A DNA stretch of 64,000 bases from Virgibacillus doumboii (GTDB lineage: Bacteria; Bacillota; Bacilli; Bacillales; Amphibacillaceae): NCBI RefSeq assembly GCF_902806455.1, contig NZ_CADCWQ010000001.1, forward strand, positions 1,922,001-1,986,000. The letters run 5' to 3'. Position 1 is the first letter of the stretch, and the number at the start of each line of letters is the position of its first letter. Below are positions 18,631 through 28,668 of this stretch, in pieces. The notes below the pieces were generated by a model that did no database searches, had not been told where the DNA came from, and was given only the letters and a program-made list of their open reading frames with translations. The position numbers and the translations under genes are program-made.

Positions 18631-19503
18631 TTATCTCTCCATCACAAATGCTTTTAATCGTTGAACAAACGAAGCAGATTTTTGATTTTTAGCCTCTGAA
18701 CCGTTTTGCAAGTAATCAATAGTGATGTCTTTTATTGCTCTTGAAACAGCCGCTTTTTCATTTAACAGTACATATGGAATTTGTCGGACAACGGCTGCAG
18801 AAACTGTTTTATCGTCTGGGAGAATTCCCAGCTTACGGATTTTTATATTTAAAAATTGTTCAACTATCAGCCGAAAACGTTCCATTGTCTGACTTCCATT
18901 TTTTATGGATGAACGATTCATAATAACCGATACCGGCATACTTTGCTGTCTATTGATAATATGTTTGATCATTCCGTATGCGTCTGTTATGGATGTTGGC
19001 TCCGGGGTTGTTACAACAATACATTCATCAGATGCTACAATAAATGAAAGACTATCATTTGTAACTCCGGCACCCATATCGAAAATAATATAATCATAAA
19101 TAGTTATAAGTTCATCGTATTGCCGGAAAAAATAATCCCTTTTCTCCTGGTTCATCGTAAAAAAGTCCGTTAATCCTGATCCTGCGGCTACGTAAGATAT
19201 GCCGCGCGGGCCAGTTTCTATAATGTCATGAACCGTTAACTGATTATTAAACATATCTACAATTGATTTCTCAGCATGTAACCCCAGCAAAATATCAATA
19301 TTTCCCATTCCAACATCCAAATCAAACAAAAGAACTTTATTATCATGCCTCAGTAACTCCAACGCAAAATTCAGTGCTACATTTGACTTGCCTACTCCAC
19401 CCTTACCGCTTACAACTGCTATCGTTTTCGCCTGTCCGGGTTCTCTGGTATGTTCCACCTGCCGTCTCAAACTTTCAGCCTGATCATGCACCACCATATT
19501 CAC
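18631..19503 (-). CDS. flhG: Flagellar number regulator FlhG (YlxH/FleN, MinD-like ATPase)
   Basis: MinD/ParA-type ATPase that works with FlhF to set flagellar number and position and stimulates FlhF GTPase. The deviant Walker A is VVSGKGGVGKSNVALNFA near residue 35; FDLDVGMGNIDILLG follows and the Walker B-like IIFDMGAGVTNDS is near 150. 290 residues. A short N-terminal lead (HDQAESLRRQVE) matches the FlhF-activating helix. The GTG at 19503 gives 20 nt of overlap with flhF; an ATG 6 nt inside is an alternative start. Confidence 0.92.
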   Translation of the reverse strand: MNMVVHDQAESLRRQVEHTREPGQAKTIAVVSGKGGVGKSNVALNFALELLRHDNKVLLFDLDVGMGNIDILLGLHAEKSIVDMFNNQLTVHDIIETGPRGISYVAAGSGLTDFFTMNQEKRDYFFRQYDELITIYDYIIFDMGAGVTNDSLSFIVASDECIVVTTPEPTSITDAYGMIKHIINRQQSMPVSVIMNRSSIKNGSQTMERFRLIVEQFLNIKIRKLGILPDDKTVSAAVVRQIPYVLLNEKAAVSRAIKDITIDYLQNGSEAKNQKSASFVQRLKAFVMER

Positions 19504-20599
19504 CCACTATATAATCACTTATTAATTTTGGTGTTGGTTGAATAATGTCATCGGGAACATCCTGGCCATTGGTTACATAGGCCACACCCACATTCTTTTT
19601 TAATGCAATGTTTAAGATGCTGCCATATTGCCGTGTTTCATCAATTTTAGTAAAAATAACCTCTCTAATGGACAAGTGGCGAAATTGATCGTATATTTCT
19701 GTGACATCTTTTGATTTTGCAGTCATTGCTAATACTAAATAGGTTTCGACATTTGCATTTATTTCAATATTATTCTGCAGTTCCTTAACATATTTTTCAT
19801 CCCGGTAATTGCGCCCCGCTGTGTCAACAAGGATTAAATCATAAGATTCAAACTTTTTAACTGCAGCACTATAATCATCAATGTTATACGCGACCTCAAT
19901 TGGTATATCCAAAATTTTTGAATATGTTTTTAACTGTTCAATAGCAGCGATACGGTATGTATCAGCTGTAATAAGCGCCACCTTCTTATTATCTTTCAGT
20001 TTACTGGCCGCAGCAGCTTTGGCTATCGTTGTCGTTTTTCCTACTCCAGTTGGTCCGACAAATTGAATGATTTTCTTTTCATAGGTTAATCCTTCATAAG
20101 TCAACTCACTCAGTCTGTTTTCAATTTCAAGTTTTGTATCATTCAAAATATCTTCCTGAGTTGGTGTGACTCCCTCTTTTTCCTTGTGTCTATCCACTAC
20201 GGAATCGATAATGCTATTTGCCAAATCATCATCTGTTTCCTGGTCAATTAAATAATTGTATATGACTTGATATTCGGCGGGATATTCGTTAGTTGTACCG
20301 GTAGTCTGCAATTCAACCATTCGCTTCAGGTGCCTTAGTTCATTCAGTACATCATAATCCTTTGGTTTTTCGTTCTGGACAGGAGCTGAAATCTTTTGCC
20401 TGGTTTCCTGTTTTTTTGGTGGCTTGGGCTCTGGATCCAGTGCAGCAATAACCTCGATATTTCGTTTTTTAAAAAAACCTAAAAAACCGCCCTGGAAAAC
20501 TTCCTTGGAATTTAATATTACTGCTTCTGAGCCAAGTTCTTTACGAATTCGGCTCATTGCCTCTGGCATCGTTGGTGCTATATACTTTTTCACCTTCAT
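19484..20599 (-). CDS. flhF: SRP-type GTPase FlhF
   Basis: Signal-recognition-particle family GTPase that helps place the flagellar basal body. A basic N-terminal region begins MKVKKYIAPTMPEAMSRIRK, then a linker and N domain. The NG GTPase core has [17 protein letters not shown] near residue 180, ADTYRIAAIEQLKTY, LVDTAGRNYRD and FTKIDETRQYGS. 371 residues. The ATG overlaps the flhA stop by 4 nt. Confidence 0.95.
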   Translation of the reverse strand: MKVKKYIAPTMPEAMSRIRKELGSEAVILNSKEVFQGGFLGFFKKRNIEVIAALDPEPKPPKKQETRQKISAPVQNEKPKDYDVLNELRHLKRMVELQTTGTTNEYPAEYQVIYNYLIDQETDDDLANSIIDSVVDRHKEKEGVTPTQEDILNDTKLEIENRLSELTYEGLTYEKKIIQFVGPTGVGKTTTIAKAAAASKLKDNKKVALITADTYRIAAIEQLKTYSKILDIPIEVAYNIDDYSAAVKKFESYDLILVDTAGRNYRDEKYVKELQNNIEINANVETYLVLAMTAKSKDVTEIYDQFRHLSIREVIFTKIDETRQYGSILNIALKKNVGVAYVTNGQDVPDDIIQPTPKLISDYIVGEYGGA

Positions 20600-22629
20600 G
20601 CAACGTTCACCACCCCAACACTTTGTACTTGAACATTTGGTTCCAACTCGTTATATGATAAAACAACAACCTGTGGCATAAATCGCTCCAGCAGCTGCTT
20701 CAGATACATTCTGATAGCCGGTGAACATAGAACAACAGCTGTCTCTTCCTGTAGCGTAAGTTTTTCCACTTCTTCATGGATTGTTTTAATAATTTCTTCC
20801 TGTGATGCTGGATCCAATGCCAGAAAATTACCATGTTCCGTCTGTTGAATGTTTTCAGCAATCATTTTTTCCACTTTTCCGGAAACTGTTATTACTTTCA
20901 TCGACATGTCTTCAGTTGCATACTGTTTCGTCAGCTGTGATGATAATGATTGCCTTACATACTCAGTCAGGAGGTCTGTATCATTTGTCATTTTGCCAAA
21001 GTCAGCCAATGTTTCAAATATAATAGGCAAATTACGAATGGAGACATTCTCTCTAAGCAACTTTGCAAGGACTTTTTGAACATCCCCGACTGCCAATGGT
21101 TCCGGTGTAACTTCCTCGACCAGAATTGGATAGCTTTCTTTCAAGTGATCGATTAGCTGTTTCGTTTCCTGACGTCCCAGCAGTGCATGAGCGTGTTGTT
21201 TAATCACTTCGGTAATATGTGTGGATACAACGGATGGCGGATCCACAACCGTATATCCGGAAAGCTCTGCATCATCTTTATTTTCTTCACTTATCCATTT
21301 TGCCGGCAGCCCAAATGCAGGCTCTTTCGTATCGATGCCATCTATTTCTTCATCATCTATGTCAGGCGTCATAGCCAAGTAGTGATCCAGCAGCAGCTCA
21401 CCTTCAGCAACTTCATTCCCTTTAATTTTTAATCGATATTCGTTCGGATTGAGTTGGATATTATCACGAATACGCACCACAGGAACTACTATACCGAGTT
21501 CAATTGCCAGCTGCCTGCGTATCATTACGACTCGATCAAGTAAATCTCCACCCTGACTGGCATCAACAAGCGGAATGAGTGCGTACCCAAACTCAAATTC
21601 TATCGGATCCATATTTAATAGATTCACTACATTCTCAGGCGATTTCATTGCCAATGACTCGGTCTGCTCCTCCTGTTCTATATCCGGTTCTTCTTTTACA
21701 TCCGCCTGTCTCAGGAGTGCATAGCCACCCAGTGTCAATAATCCAGCTATTGTAGTAGTCAGGAAGAAATTGATTGGAGTTAGCCCCAATAAGAATATTG
21801 TTCCCGCAGCAATGAACAGCAGTTTCGGATATTGGAGGAGCTGCCCGGTTACATCACTGCCCAGATTCCCCTCTGATGTAGTACGAGTAACGACGATTCC
21901 TGTTGCAGTTGCGATTAATAAAGCAGGTATTTGACTGACCAAGCCGTCACCAACAGTCAATCGCATATATGTATTTATTGCTTCGGTAAACGTAAAATCC
22001 ATCTGAACCATGCCAATTATTAAGCCAAAGATGATATTGATTAACACAATGATAATACCGGCAATCGCGTCACCTTTAACAAATTTACTGGCACCATCCA
22101 TAGCGCCATGGAAATCCGCCTCATTTTCCACTTTTTCGCGTCGTTCTTTTGCCTGTTGTTCGGAAATTAATCCCGCATTTAAATCGGCATCGATACTCAT
22201 TTGCTTACCCGGCATCGCATCAAGCGTAAATCTTGCAGCAACTTCAGATACACGTTCCGCACCTTTTGTAATAACCAGAAATTGAATGATTACCAGAATG
22301 ACAAATACAACAAACCCTACAAGTGCATTATCACCAATTACAAACGACCCAAAGGTATCAATCACGCCACCTGCATCAGCTTCAGATAATATTGATCTTG
22401 TAGTGGAAACATTCAAAGCCAGTCTGAATAAAGTCAATAACAATAAGAGCGAAGGAAAAATAGAAAACTGCAATGCTTCCTGTGTATTCATCGAAACGAG
22501 AATAACGACAAGTGCAAGCGATATATTACATAAAATGAGTACACTTAACAGCCATCCCGGTAATGGGATAACCAGCATGATAATGATTAAAATTACTCCT
22601 AAAAGTACGGATAGATCACGTGCTTTCAT
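20596..22629 (-). CDS. flhA: Flagellar export gate protein FlhA
   Basis: Ring-forming membrane component of the flagellar type III export gate and proton channel. 677 residues: about eight membrane segments in the first ~310, with the FHIPEP signature region represented by the cytoplasmic loop RFTLDAMPGKQMSIDADLNA near residue 145. A large cytosolic domain (~345-677) binds chaperones and substrates. Its start has AAGGGGAGACAACG before ATG; the stop overlaps flhF. Confidence 0.96.
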   Translation of the reverse strand: MKARDLSVLLGVILIIIMLVIPLPGWLLSVLILCNISLALVVILVSMNTQEALQFSIFPSLLLLLTLFRLALNVSTTRSILSEADAGGVIDTFGSFVIGDNALVGFVVFVILVIIQFLVITKGAERVSEVAARFTLDAMPGKQMSIDADLNAGLISEQQAKERREKVENEADFHGAMDGASKFVKGDAIAGIIIVLINIIFGLIIGMVQMDFTFTEAINTYMRLTVGDGLVSQIPALLIATATGIVVTRTTSEGNLGSDVTGQLLQYPKLLFIAAGTIFLLGLTPINFFLTTTIAGLLTLGGYALLRQADVKEEPDIEQEEQTESLAMKSPENVVNLLNMDPIEFEFGYALIPLVDASQGGDLLDRVVMIRRQLAIELGIVVPVVRIRDNIQLNPNEYRLKIKGNEVAEGELLLDHYLAMTPDIDDEEIDGIDTKEPAFGLPAKWISEENKDDAELSGYTVVDPPSVVSTHITEVIKQHAHALLGRQETKQLIDHLKESYPILVEEVTPEPLAVGDVQKVLAKLLRENVSIRNLPIIFETLADFGKMTNDTDLLTEYVRQSLSSQLTKQYATEDMSMKVITVSGKVEKMIAENIQQTEHGNFLALDPASQEEIIKTIHEEVEKLTLQEETAVVLCSPAIRMYLKQLLERFMPQVVVLSYNELEPNVQVQSVGVVNVA

Positions 22630-22641
22630 CGTTGTCTCCCC

Positions 22642-23733
22642 TTATTGTCCTGCTTTTTTCTCCAGTCTGTATACATATGCCAGTACTTCGGCTACTGCCT
22701 GATAAAATTGTTCCGGTATAATGTCGCCAATTTCAATCGAATCGTATAAAGATCTTGCCAGTTGTCTGTTCTCAACGGTTGCCACATCATTTGACTTTGC
22801 AACTTCTCTGATTTTAAATGCTATCTGGTCAGCACCTTTAGCTACAACATATGGAGCGGATGCTTTATCTTCGTCATATTTGATTGCGACCGCAAAGTGA
22901 GTTGGGTTTGTAATAACAACATCTGCTGATGGTACCTCGCTCATCATTCGCTGTGTTGCCATTTGGCGCTGCTTTTCTTTAATCTTGGATTTTATTTGTG
23001 GATCCCCTTCGATGTTTTTATGTTCATCTTTTACATCTTTCTTTGACATTTTTATACTTTTTTCAAAGTCATATTTTTGGTATGCATAATCAAAAACAGA
23101 TAAAAATAATAATGCTAATGCTGATGCAAATCCCATAATAATCGTTATTCTGCCAAAGAAACCAAGCGCATTTTCTGCTGTCTTAAACCCAAGCATCATC
23201 ATTTCATCTTTATAAATCCAAATAACAAAAAAAGTAATAACACCAATAAACACTATTTTTAATAACGATTTCAGCAACTCGACTAATGCCCTTGCAGAAA
23301 ATATCTTCTTTGCCCCCTGAATCGGGTCAATTTTTTTCAGATCAAGCTTCAACGGTTCTGTTGTAAATAAAAATCCAATTTGCGTAAAGTTTGCAGCCAA
23401 TCCGGCAACCATTGCAATCACCATAATAGGAGCGAGTATCTTCGCCATTTCGACAGATGTCTCAAAAAAAACCTGACTTACGGATTCTATGGTAACATCC
23501 CAATGAATGAATTCATTAAATGTATGTTGATAAAGAGTAAGTAAACCATTTTTCATATAACCGCCAAATACAACTAAACACATGAAACAGAAGAATAATA
23601 AAAATGCAGTATTGATATCCTGACTTTTTGCTACCTTACCTTTTTTACGTTCATCCTGCCGTTTTTTAGGGGTCGCTTTTTCTGTCTTCTCTTCGGAACC
23701 TGCAAAGAATTGTAAATCAAGTTTTAATTGCAA
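22642..23733 (-). CDS. flhB: Flagellar export switch protein FlhB
   Basis: Export gate component that changes substrate specificity from rod/hook to filament when it cleaves itself. The autocleavage motif NPTH is intact in VVITNPTHFAVAIKYD at about residues 276-279. Four membrane segments precede it; the N-terminus is DLQFFAGSEEKTEKATPKKR. I start at TTG 23733: GGGGGTG lies 6 nt before it at the end of fliR, while the GTG at 23742 overlaps that ribosome site. A separate homologue of the C-terminal part occurs at 50551-50832. Confidence 0.95.
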   Translation of the reverse strand: MQLKLDLQFFAGSEEKTEKATPKKRQDERKKGKVAKSQDINTAFLLFFCFMCLVVFGGYMKNGLLTLYQHTFNEFIHWDVTIESVSQVFFETSVEMAKILAPIMVIAMVAGLAANFTQIGFLFTTEPLKLDLKKIDPIQGAKKIFSARALVELLKSLLKIVFIGVITFFVIWIYKDEMMMLGFKTAENALGFFGRITIIMGFASALALLFLSVFDYAYQKYDFEKSIKMSKKDVKDEHKNIEGDPQIKSKIKEKQRQMATQRMMSEVPSADVVITNPTHFAVAIKYDEDKASAPYVVAKGADQIAFKIREVAKSNDVATVENRQLARSLYDSIEIGDIIPEQFYQAVAEVLAYVYRLEKKAGQ

Positions 23734-23734
23734 G

Positions 23735-24514
23735 CTAAGCACCCCCGAATAATTGCATTAATCCATGCAGCGCATCAAACATCGTTTCAAAAAGAGTTTT
23801 CACCAAAACAATATATAAACTCAGGAAAAACAGGATAGCAACAAAACTTACAAATATTTTTAACGGCAGCCCGACAACAAAAACGTTTAATTGTGGAACC
23901 GTTCTGGCTATTATCCCGAGTGCTACATCGACCAGGAATAAACAGCCGACAATTGGTATCGCCATCTGAAAAGCAATCAAAAACATTTCATTAAACGTAC
24001 GTATAACAAAATCTGCTATATTGCCATCCTGAAAAGGTATAAAAGCATCCATCGGAATAAGTTGATAGCTATAAAAAATTCCATCTATTAATAAATGATG
24101 ACCATTAACCGATAATAAAAATAATAGCGCAATTATATAAAAATATTGTCCTGTCAATGGGCTCTGTGCTCCTGTTTGCGGATCAATAACATTCGCAATG
24201 GCAAAACCCATCTGAAAATCAATAAATCCACCGGCAATCTGGATAGCTGAAAGTATGATATATGCAAGTAATCCTATTAAAAGCCCGACAATTGCTTCCT
24301 TAAGAAGAAGGAATAAATACATTTCATCGATAGAAACATTTGATGAATCAACTGTATAGTACATTATTAATGCCAGAAAAAACGTAAATCCAATCTTGAA
24401 TGGTGTTGGTATGGTTGCATATGAAAACAATGGCAGCGTTACAAAAAATGCTGCAACCCGTATAAATATAAGTAAGAAAACAGGTATACTTGAAAGATTA
24501 ATAAGTTCTAACAT
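23735..24514 (-). CDS. fliR: Flagellar export protein FliR
   Basis: Membrane component of the FliP-FliQ-FliR export pore. 259 residues with about six hydrophobic segments. Family hallmarks are GGFIDFQMGFAIANVIDPQTG near residue 105 and VGLPLKIFVSFVAILFF near residue 210. It follows fliQ by 3 nt and its end carries the ribosome site for flhB. Confidence 0.95.
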   Translation of the reverse strand: MLELINLSSIPVFLLIFIRVAAFFVTLPLFSYATIPTPFKIGFTFFLALIMYYTVDSSNVSIDEMYLFLLLKEAIVGLLIGLLAYIILSAIQIAGGFIDFQMGFAIANVIDPQTGAQSPLTGQYFYIIALLFLLSVNGHHLLIDGIFYSYQLIPMDAFIPFQDGNIADFVIRTFNEMFLIAFQMAIPIVGCLFLVDVALGIIARTVPQLNVFVVGLPLKIFVSFVAILFFLSLYIVLVKTLFETMFDALHGLMQLFGGA

Positions 24515-24517
24515 ACA

Positions 24518-24787
24518 TTACCCTACAAACTGGTTCAGATTTTGATATAAATCTACGGTGAACTCAACGACTTTTGTCAGCATCCATGGTCCAAAAACTA
24601 CGATCCCCACCAGGACAGCAACAATTTTCGGTATAAAGGCCAGTGTCTGTTCCTGAATTTGTGTTGTTGCCTGAAATATACTGACTAAAAGCCCAACTGC
24701 CAATGCCAATATAAGTAATGGACCCGAAATGAGCAAAATGACATAAACGCCTCTTTCGGCTAACGTTAAAACAAATTGACTATCCAA
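24518..24787 (-). CDS. fliQ: Flagellar export protein FliQ
   Basis: Two-helix hairpin subunit of the export pore. 89 residues with membrane segments at ~13-38 and ~50-75. Contains ISGPLLILALAVGLLVSIFQ then TQIQEQTLAFIPKI, the family core. Starts at TTG 24787 with AGGTG a few nt upstream. Fifteen nt after fliP. Confidence 0.95.
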   Translation of the reverse strand: MDSQFVLTLAERGVYVILLISGPLLILALAVGLLVSIFQATTQIQEQTLAFIPKIVAVLVGIVVFGPWMLTKVVEFTVDLYQNLNQFVG

Positions 24788-24802
24788 ACAAACACACCTG
24801 CC

Positions 24803-25468
24803 TTAGAAACCTTGTAATAGTGATTGCGTAATTAAATACCAGCCATCGACTAGAACAAATAGTAGAATTTTAAAAGGTAATGAGATCATTACTGGCGGAA
24901 GCATCATCATCCCCATTGACATAAGCACACTTGCAACTGCCATATCAATAATTAAAAATGGAACAAAAATCATAAAGCCCATCTGGAAGGCTGTTTTCAG
25001 TTCACTGATTGCAAAAGCAGGAATTAATGTAGTTAGCGGTATATCCTGAACCGATTCCGGCTTTTCAATTTCGGCATAATTCAAAAACAATGCCAGGTCT
25101 TTCTGACGTGTATGCTTAGCCATAAAATCTTTCATCGGTTCACTTGCCCGGTCATATGCCTCATCCAATGTAATCTCTTCTTCAAAGAGCGGCTGCAACG
25201 CTTCATCATATACTTCACTAAACGTTGGAGCCATAATGAAAAATGTCAGAAATAAAGCCAATCCAATCAGCACCTGATTTGGTGGCATTTGCTGTGTTGC
25301 CAGTGATGTCCTGACAAAAGACAGAACAATTACAATCCGTGTAAAACACGTCATTAATATTAAAATACTTGGTGCCAGTGATAATACGGTAAGCAGAAGT
25401 AATAATTTAACAGACGTTGATATAGATGAAGGATCAGAACTGGAAAACATATTGATAAATTCATTCAT
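24803..25468 (-). CDS. fliP: Flagellar export pore protein FliP
   Basis: Main pore-forming subunit of the flagellar export gate. 221 residues with an N-terminal hydrophobic helix and three further membrane helices. Family signature blocks: LTVLSLAPSILILMTCFTRI, VLSFVRTSLATQQMPPNQV, and FMIFVPFLIIDMAVASVLMS followed by GMMMLPPVMISLPFKIL. Overlaps the fliO end by 8 nt. Confidence 0.96.
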   Translation of the reverse strand: MNEFINMFSSSDPSSISTSVKLLLLLTVLSLAPSILILMTCFTRIVIVLSFVRTSLATQQMPPNQVLIGLALFLTFFIMAPTFSEVYDEALQPLFEEEITLDEAYDRASEPMKDFMAKHTRQKDLALFLNYAEIEKPESVQDIPLTTLIPAFAISELKTAFQMGFMIFVPFLIIDMAVASVLMSMGMMMLPPVMISLPFKILLFVLVDGWYLITQSLLQGF

Positions 25469-26117
25469 GTTTATCTTCCTTATTTTTGCGTTGATTGATT
25501 AGTTTACTTCTGCTTTGCTTCAATTTTTCAAGCTCGGTTGAAAACATGTTTTTGAAATCCTTTTTGGATTGATTTTTTTCATCTGTATCTGTGTTTTTCT
25601 GAAACAATGATGTCAATAATGATGCTTGTTGTATTTCATTGGAATCGTTATTATGTAAAATTTCTCTCTTGACCTCTTCATCTTTGATTTCCTGAAGCAT
25701 TTCAACGTTTTCACCGACACCAATGACATATACCTTGGAACCTATTCGCACCAATTGTACCGACTTATTAGGGCCAACCGATATACCACCCAGATTTTCC
25801 AATGCTTGTACCTGGTTAAATAGTTTGTTCCGGTTTTTTAAAAACTTTAAGAGCAAATAAATAAGTCCGAGTACTAAAAGCAATGCAAAGACCATTTTAA
25901 TTAAGGTAAAAAGCAATGAACCTCCGCTTTCTCCACCGGTCGATTCACTATTTCCATCTTCTGTTTCATTTGCAGGAGTTCCATTTGTATCAAAACAGTC
26001 CGCATTTCCTTCAAGACAATCCTTTACATTCGTTGATGCTGCTTGAACAACCGTAAAACTGCAGGTAGTAATAATGAGTGCTGTCAGACAAATACCCAAT
26101 ATGTTTCTTCGTATCAC
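25461..26117 (-). CDS. fliO: Flagellar biosynthesis protein FliO (FliZ in B. subtilis)
   Basis: Helps assemble the FliP pore ring. Begins with a secretion-type signal (IRRNILGICLTALIITTC, likely cut after VQAA), then a low-complexity external part rich in Glu, Ser and Gly. A membrane segment lies at about residues 70-92 (LFTLIKMVFALLLVLGLIYL) and the FliO fold follows (ENLGGISVGPNKSVQLVRIG). I prefer GTG 26117, 5 nt after GGGTGG; GTG 26126 is an in-frame alternative. The gene lies between cheY and fliP, as in B. subtilis. Confidence 0.88.
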   Translation of the reverse strand: MIRRNILGICLTALIITTCSFTVVQAASTNVKDCLEGNADCFDTNGTPANETEDGNSESTGGESGGSLLFTLIKMVFALLLVLGLIYLLLKFLKNRNKLFNQVQALENLGGISVGPNKSVQLVRIGSKVYVIGVGENVEMLQEIKDEEVKREILHNNDSNEIQQASLLTSLFQKNTDTDEKNQSKKDFKNMFSTELEKLKQSRSKLINQRKNKEDKHE

Positions 26118-26134
26118 ATTATCCACCCGTTTCT

Positions 26135-26497
26135 TTAATCCAGCGCTTTCTGTATTGCTTCAACAACTCGGTCTGCCTGAAAAGGTTTGACAATAAAGTC
26201 TTTGGCCCCGGCCTGAATTGCGTCAATAACCATTGCTTGTTGTCCCATTGCTGAACACATAATGACATTTGCATCAGCATTTACTTTTTTTATTTCTTTT
26301 AATGCAGTCAGCCCATCCATTTCCGGCATCGTAATATCCAAAGTCACAAGGTCAGGAGTCAGTTCCTTGAATTTTTCAACCGCTTGTGCACCATCCTGTG
26401 CTTCGCCAACTACCTCAAAACCATTTTTAGTCAAGATGTCCTTTATCATCATTCGCATAAACGCTGCATCATCTACAATTAAAATTTGTTGTGCCAT
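26135..26497 (-). CDS. cheY: Chemotaxis response regulator CheY
   Basis: Single receiver domain of 120 residues. Acidic pocket DD at 9-10, phospho-acceptor Asp54 in VTLDITMPEMDG, Thr/Ser position in VIMCSAMGQQ, and Lys in DFIVKPF. Phosphorylated by CheA, it binds FliM to alter motor rotation; CheC and FliY dephosphorylate it. Located between fliY and fliO as in B. subtilis. Ribosome site TAGGGGATGAAAGT. Confidence 0.96.
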   Translation of the reverse strand: MAQQILIVDDAAFMRMMIKDILTKNGFEVVGEAQDGAQAVEKFKELTPDLVTLDITMPEMDGLTALKEIKKVNADANVIMCSAMGQQAMVIDAIQAGAKDFIVKPFQADRVVEAIQKALD

Positions 26498-26520
26498 ACT
26501 TTCATCCCCTATACAAATAA

Positions 26521-27651
26521 TTATTTAAGCTTCATTAAACGGTCTGATTGGCTTATGATATCTGTTACCCTGACACCAAAGTTTTCATCGATAACAACTA
26601 CCTCTCCTCTGGCAATCAGTTTCCCGTTAACCAAAATATCAACCGGTTCCCCGGCTAATTTATCCAATTCAATTACCGATCCGGATGATAAATCCAGAAT
26701 ATCCTTTATACTTCTTTTCGTACGTCCAAGCTCTACTGAGACCTTCAAAGGAATATCGAGTAACATATCAAGATTACGTTGCTTATTTTTATTGTTTGTC
26801 ACTTGTTCAAGATCTGAGAATGATGCCTGATGTATGGAAGCGTTATTTTTATCTATGTTGTCACCAAGATACTGCGGATTTCCTGTTTCAGTTGCTGGCG
26901 ATTCTTCTTCCATTTGATTCGATGGTTTGTCCAATTCTGCTGTAACCGCTGCTTCTTTCTCACCTTCAGTATTCAAAAGCTGATCGACTAATTCCTTGGC
27001 AAATTGAACCGGTATGAGCTGCATAATCTTTGAATCTATTAAGTTACCAACCTTTAATTGAAAAGAAACCTTTACAAAGTAATTTTCATCGGTTAATGAC
27101 TCATTTCCTTGTTCATCCCCTGGTTTCTCCAAACTGATGGATGGTGGTGAAATATCAACACGCTTTCCAAAAACTGTCGACATACTGGTTGCGGCCGTCC
27201 CCATCATTTGATTCATTGCTTCCTGGACAGTACTCAAATGTATTTCGTTCAAATCACTCTCTGGTGATGTACCATCTCCACCAAGCATAATATCTGCAAT
27301 GACAGCAGCATCTTCTGATTTCATAACGAGAACATTTTGTCCGTTAAAACCATCCACATAGTTAACTTGAATGGTAACGTGTTCAAACTCAAATTCATTT
27401 AATATTTCATTTTTAGTGATAATAGAAACTTCTGGTGTTGTAATATCAACTTTCTGATTTAATAAAGTTGACAATGTTGTCGCCGAACTCCCAAAAGAAA
27501 TGTTACCTATTTCACCCAATGTATCTTCCTCAATAGTTGATAAAAAATCGGCTACTTTGGTAGAACCTGCATCATTTTCCATATCATCATCTTTTTCACC
27601 TATTTTTAATAGTGCATCAATTTCATCCTGGGAAAGCATGCCGTCATTCAT
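26521..27651 (-). CDS. fliY: Flagellar motor switch phosphatase FliY
   Basis: Switch-complex protein joining a CheY-P phosphatase to a FliN-like domain. The N-terminal peptide MLSQDEIDALLKIG binds CheY-P. The CheC-like part carries LGEIGNISFGSSATTLS near residue 43 and VQEAMNQMMGTAATSMS near 145; the C-terminal SpoA domain (~295-375) has IPLKVSVELGRTKRSIKDIL. A Glu/Thr-rich linker lies at ~225-275. 376 residues. Overlaps the fliM stop by 8 nt. Confidence 0.96.
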   Translation of the reverse strand: MNDGMLSQDEIDALLKIGEKDDDMENDAGSTKVADFLSTIEEDTLGEIGNISFGSSATTLSTLLNQKVDITTPEVSIITKNEILNEFEFEHVTIQVNYVDGFNGQNVLVMKSEDAAVIADIMLGGDGTSPESDLNEIHLSTVQEAMNQMMGTAATSMSTVFGKRVDISPPSISLEKPGDEQGNESLTDENYFVKVSFQLKVGNLIDSKIMQLIPVQFAKELVDQLLNTEGEKEAAVTAELDKPSNQMEEESPATETGNPQYLGDNIDKNNASIHQASFSDLEQVTNNKNKQRNLDMLLDIPLKVSVELGRTKRSIKDILDLSSGSVIELDKLAGEPVDILVNGKLIARGEVVVIDENFGVRVTDIISQSDRLMKLK

Positions 27652-28639
27652 TATTGTCGCCCCCTTTTATTTCCTCGAGTACCTGCACCGACATCTTATT
27701 TTTAATTTTGCCGGGCTGTACCAAAAACTTGGGTTCATTATTTATTTCCAGTTTTAATGGGTTATCAATTGCCTGATTTAGTGATATAACATCATCCTCA
27801 CCCAAATTCAGGAGTTGCTGGACATTAATAGTAGTCTCTCCTAGTAATGTTCTCGCCTCAACCTCTGCCAGTTGAATATTTTTAGTTAGTTTTTCATATG
27901 CTTCCGGGTCTCTTTTCTTAGTAGACGTTTGCATCCAATAATGTACGGATAATTTAGGTATGATTGGTTCGAGCACAATATGTGGTATACAAATATTTAT
28001 CATCCCGCTTGCTTCCCCGATTGTTGTATTTAAGGACACCACAACAACTGTTTCATTTGGTGAAACCATTTGCAGAAATTGCGGGTTAACTTCAAAATCC
28101 TCCAATATCGGATCAATTTCAATCATGGAAGACCATGCTTCCTGCAAATTTACTGTTGCTTTTTCAAAAAGCTGGGACATTAGCATTGTCTCAATTTCTG
28201 TTAAGTTTTCTACCTTGTTTATACTGCTTCCTTTTCCTCCAAGAACCCTGTCAAGCATCCCATATGCAATATTAGGGTTAACTTCCATTAAAATTCTGCC
28301 ATCAAGCGGCTGAACACTGTAAATATTTAAAACAGTCATTTTTGGAACAGAACGGATAAACTCTTCATAAGGTATTTGGTCAACGGACGCAACAGAGATG
28401 TTTACATATGTCCTTAATTGCGCTGAAAAGTACGTTGTCAACAGTCGGGCATAGTTTTCATGAATTCGGGACAAGCTGCGGATCTGGTCTTTGGAAAACC
28501 GAAGTGCCCGTTTAAAATCATACACGCGTACCTTCTGCTCTTTTTCTTCTTTTTTTAATTCGTCTGCATTCATTTCTCCGGATGATATTGCAGATAGTAA
28601 TGCGTCAATCTCATTTTGCGAAAGTACTTCTTCCACCAA
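27644..28639 (-). CDS. fliM: Flagellar motor switch protein FliM
   Basis: Links CheY-P binding to rotor direction. The N-terminal CheY-P-binding peptide LSQNEIDALLSAISSG is intact; the middle domain has VYDFKRALRFSKDQIRSLSR, FIRSVPKMTVLNIY and RVLGGKGSSINKVENLTEIE; the SpoA domain is C-terminal. 331 residues. The AGGAGGTGA ribosome site can serve TTG 28639 or GTG 28636; the two proteins differ by one residue. Confidence 0.96.
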   Translation of the reverse strand: MVEEVLSQNEIDALLSAISSGEMNADELKKEEKEQKVRVYDFKRALRFSKDQIRSLSRIHENYARLLTTYFSAQLRTYVNISVASVDQIPYEEFIRSVPKMTVLNIYSVQPLDGRILMEVNPNIAYGMLDRVLGGKGSSINKVENLTEIETMLMSQLFEKATVNLQEAWSSMIEIDPILEDFEVNPQFLQMVSPNETVVVVSLNTTIGEASGMINICIPHIVLEPIIPKLSVHYWMQTSTKKRDPEAYEKLTKNIQLAEVEARTLLGETTINVQQLLNLGEDDVISLNQAIDNPLKLEINNEPKFLVQPGKIKNKMSVQVLEEIKGGDNNE

Positions 28640-28668
28640 AACCTCACCTCCTGATCGGAGAATAATTG

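Noticed and set aside
23642-23742. GTG 23742 as the flhB start
   Set aside because: It overlaps the GGGGGTG ribosome site; TTG 23733 is correctly spaced.
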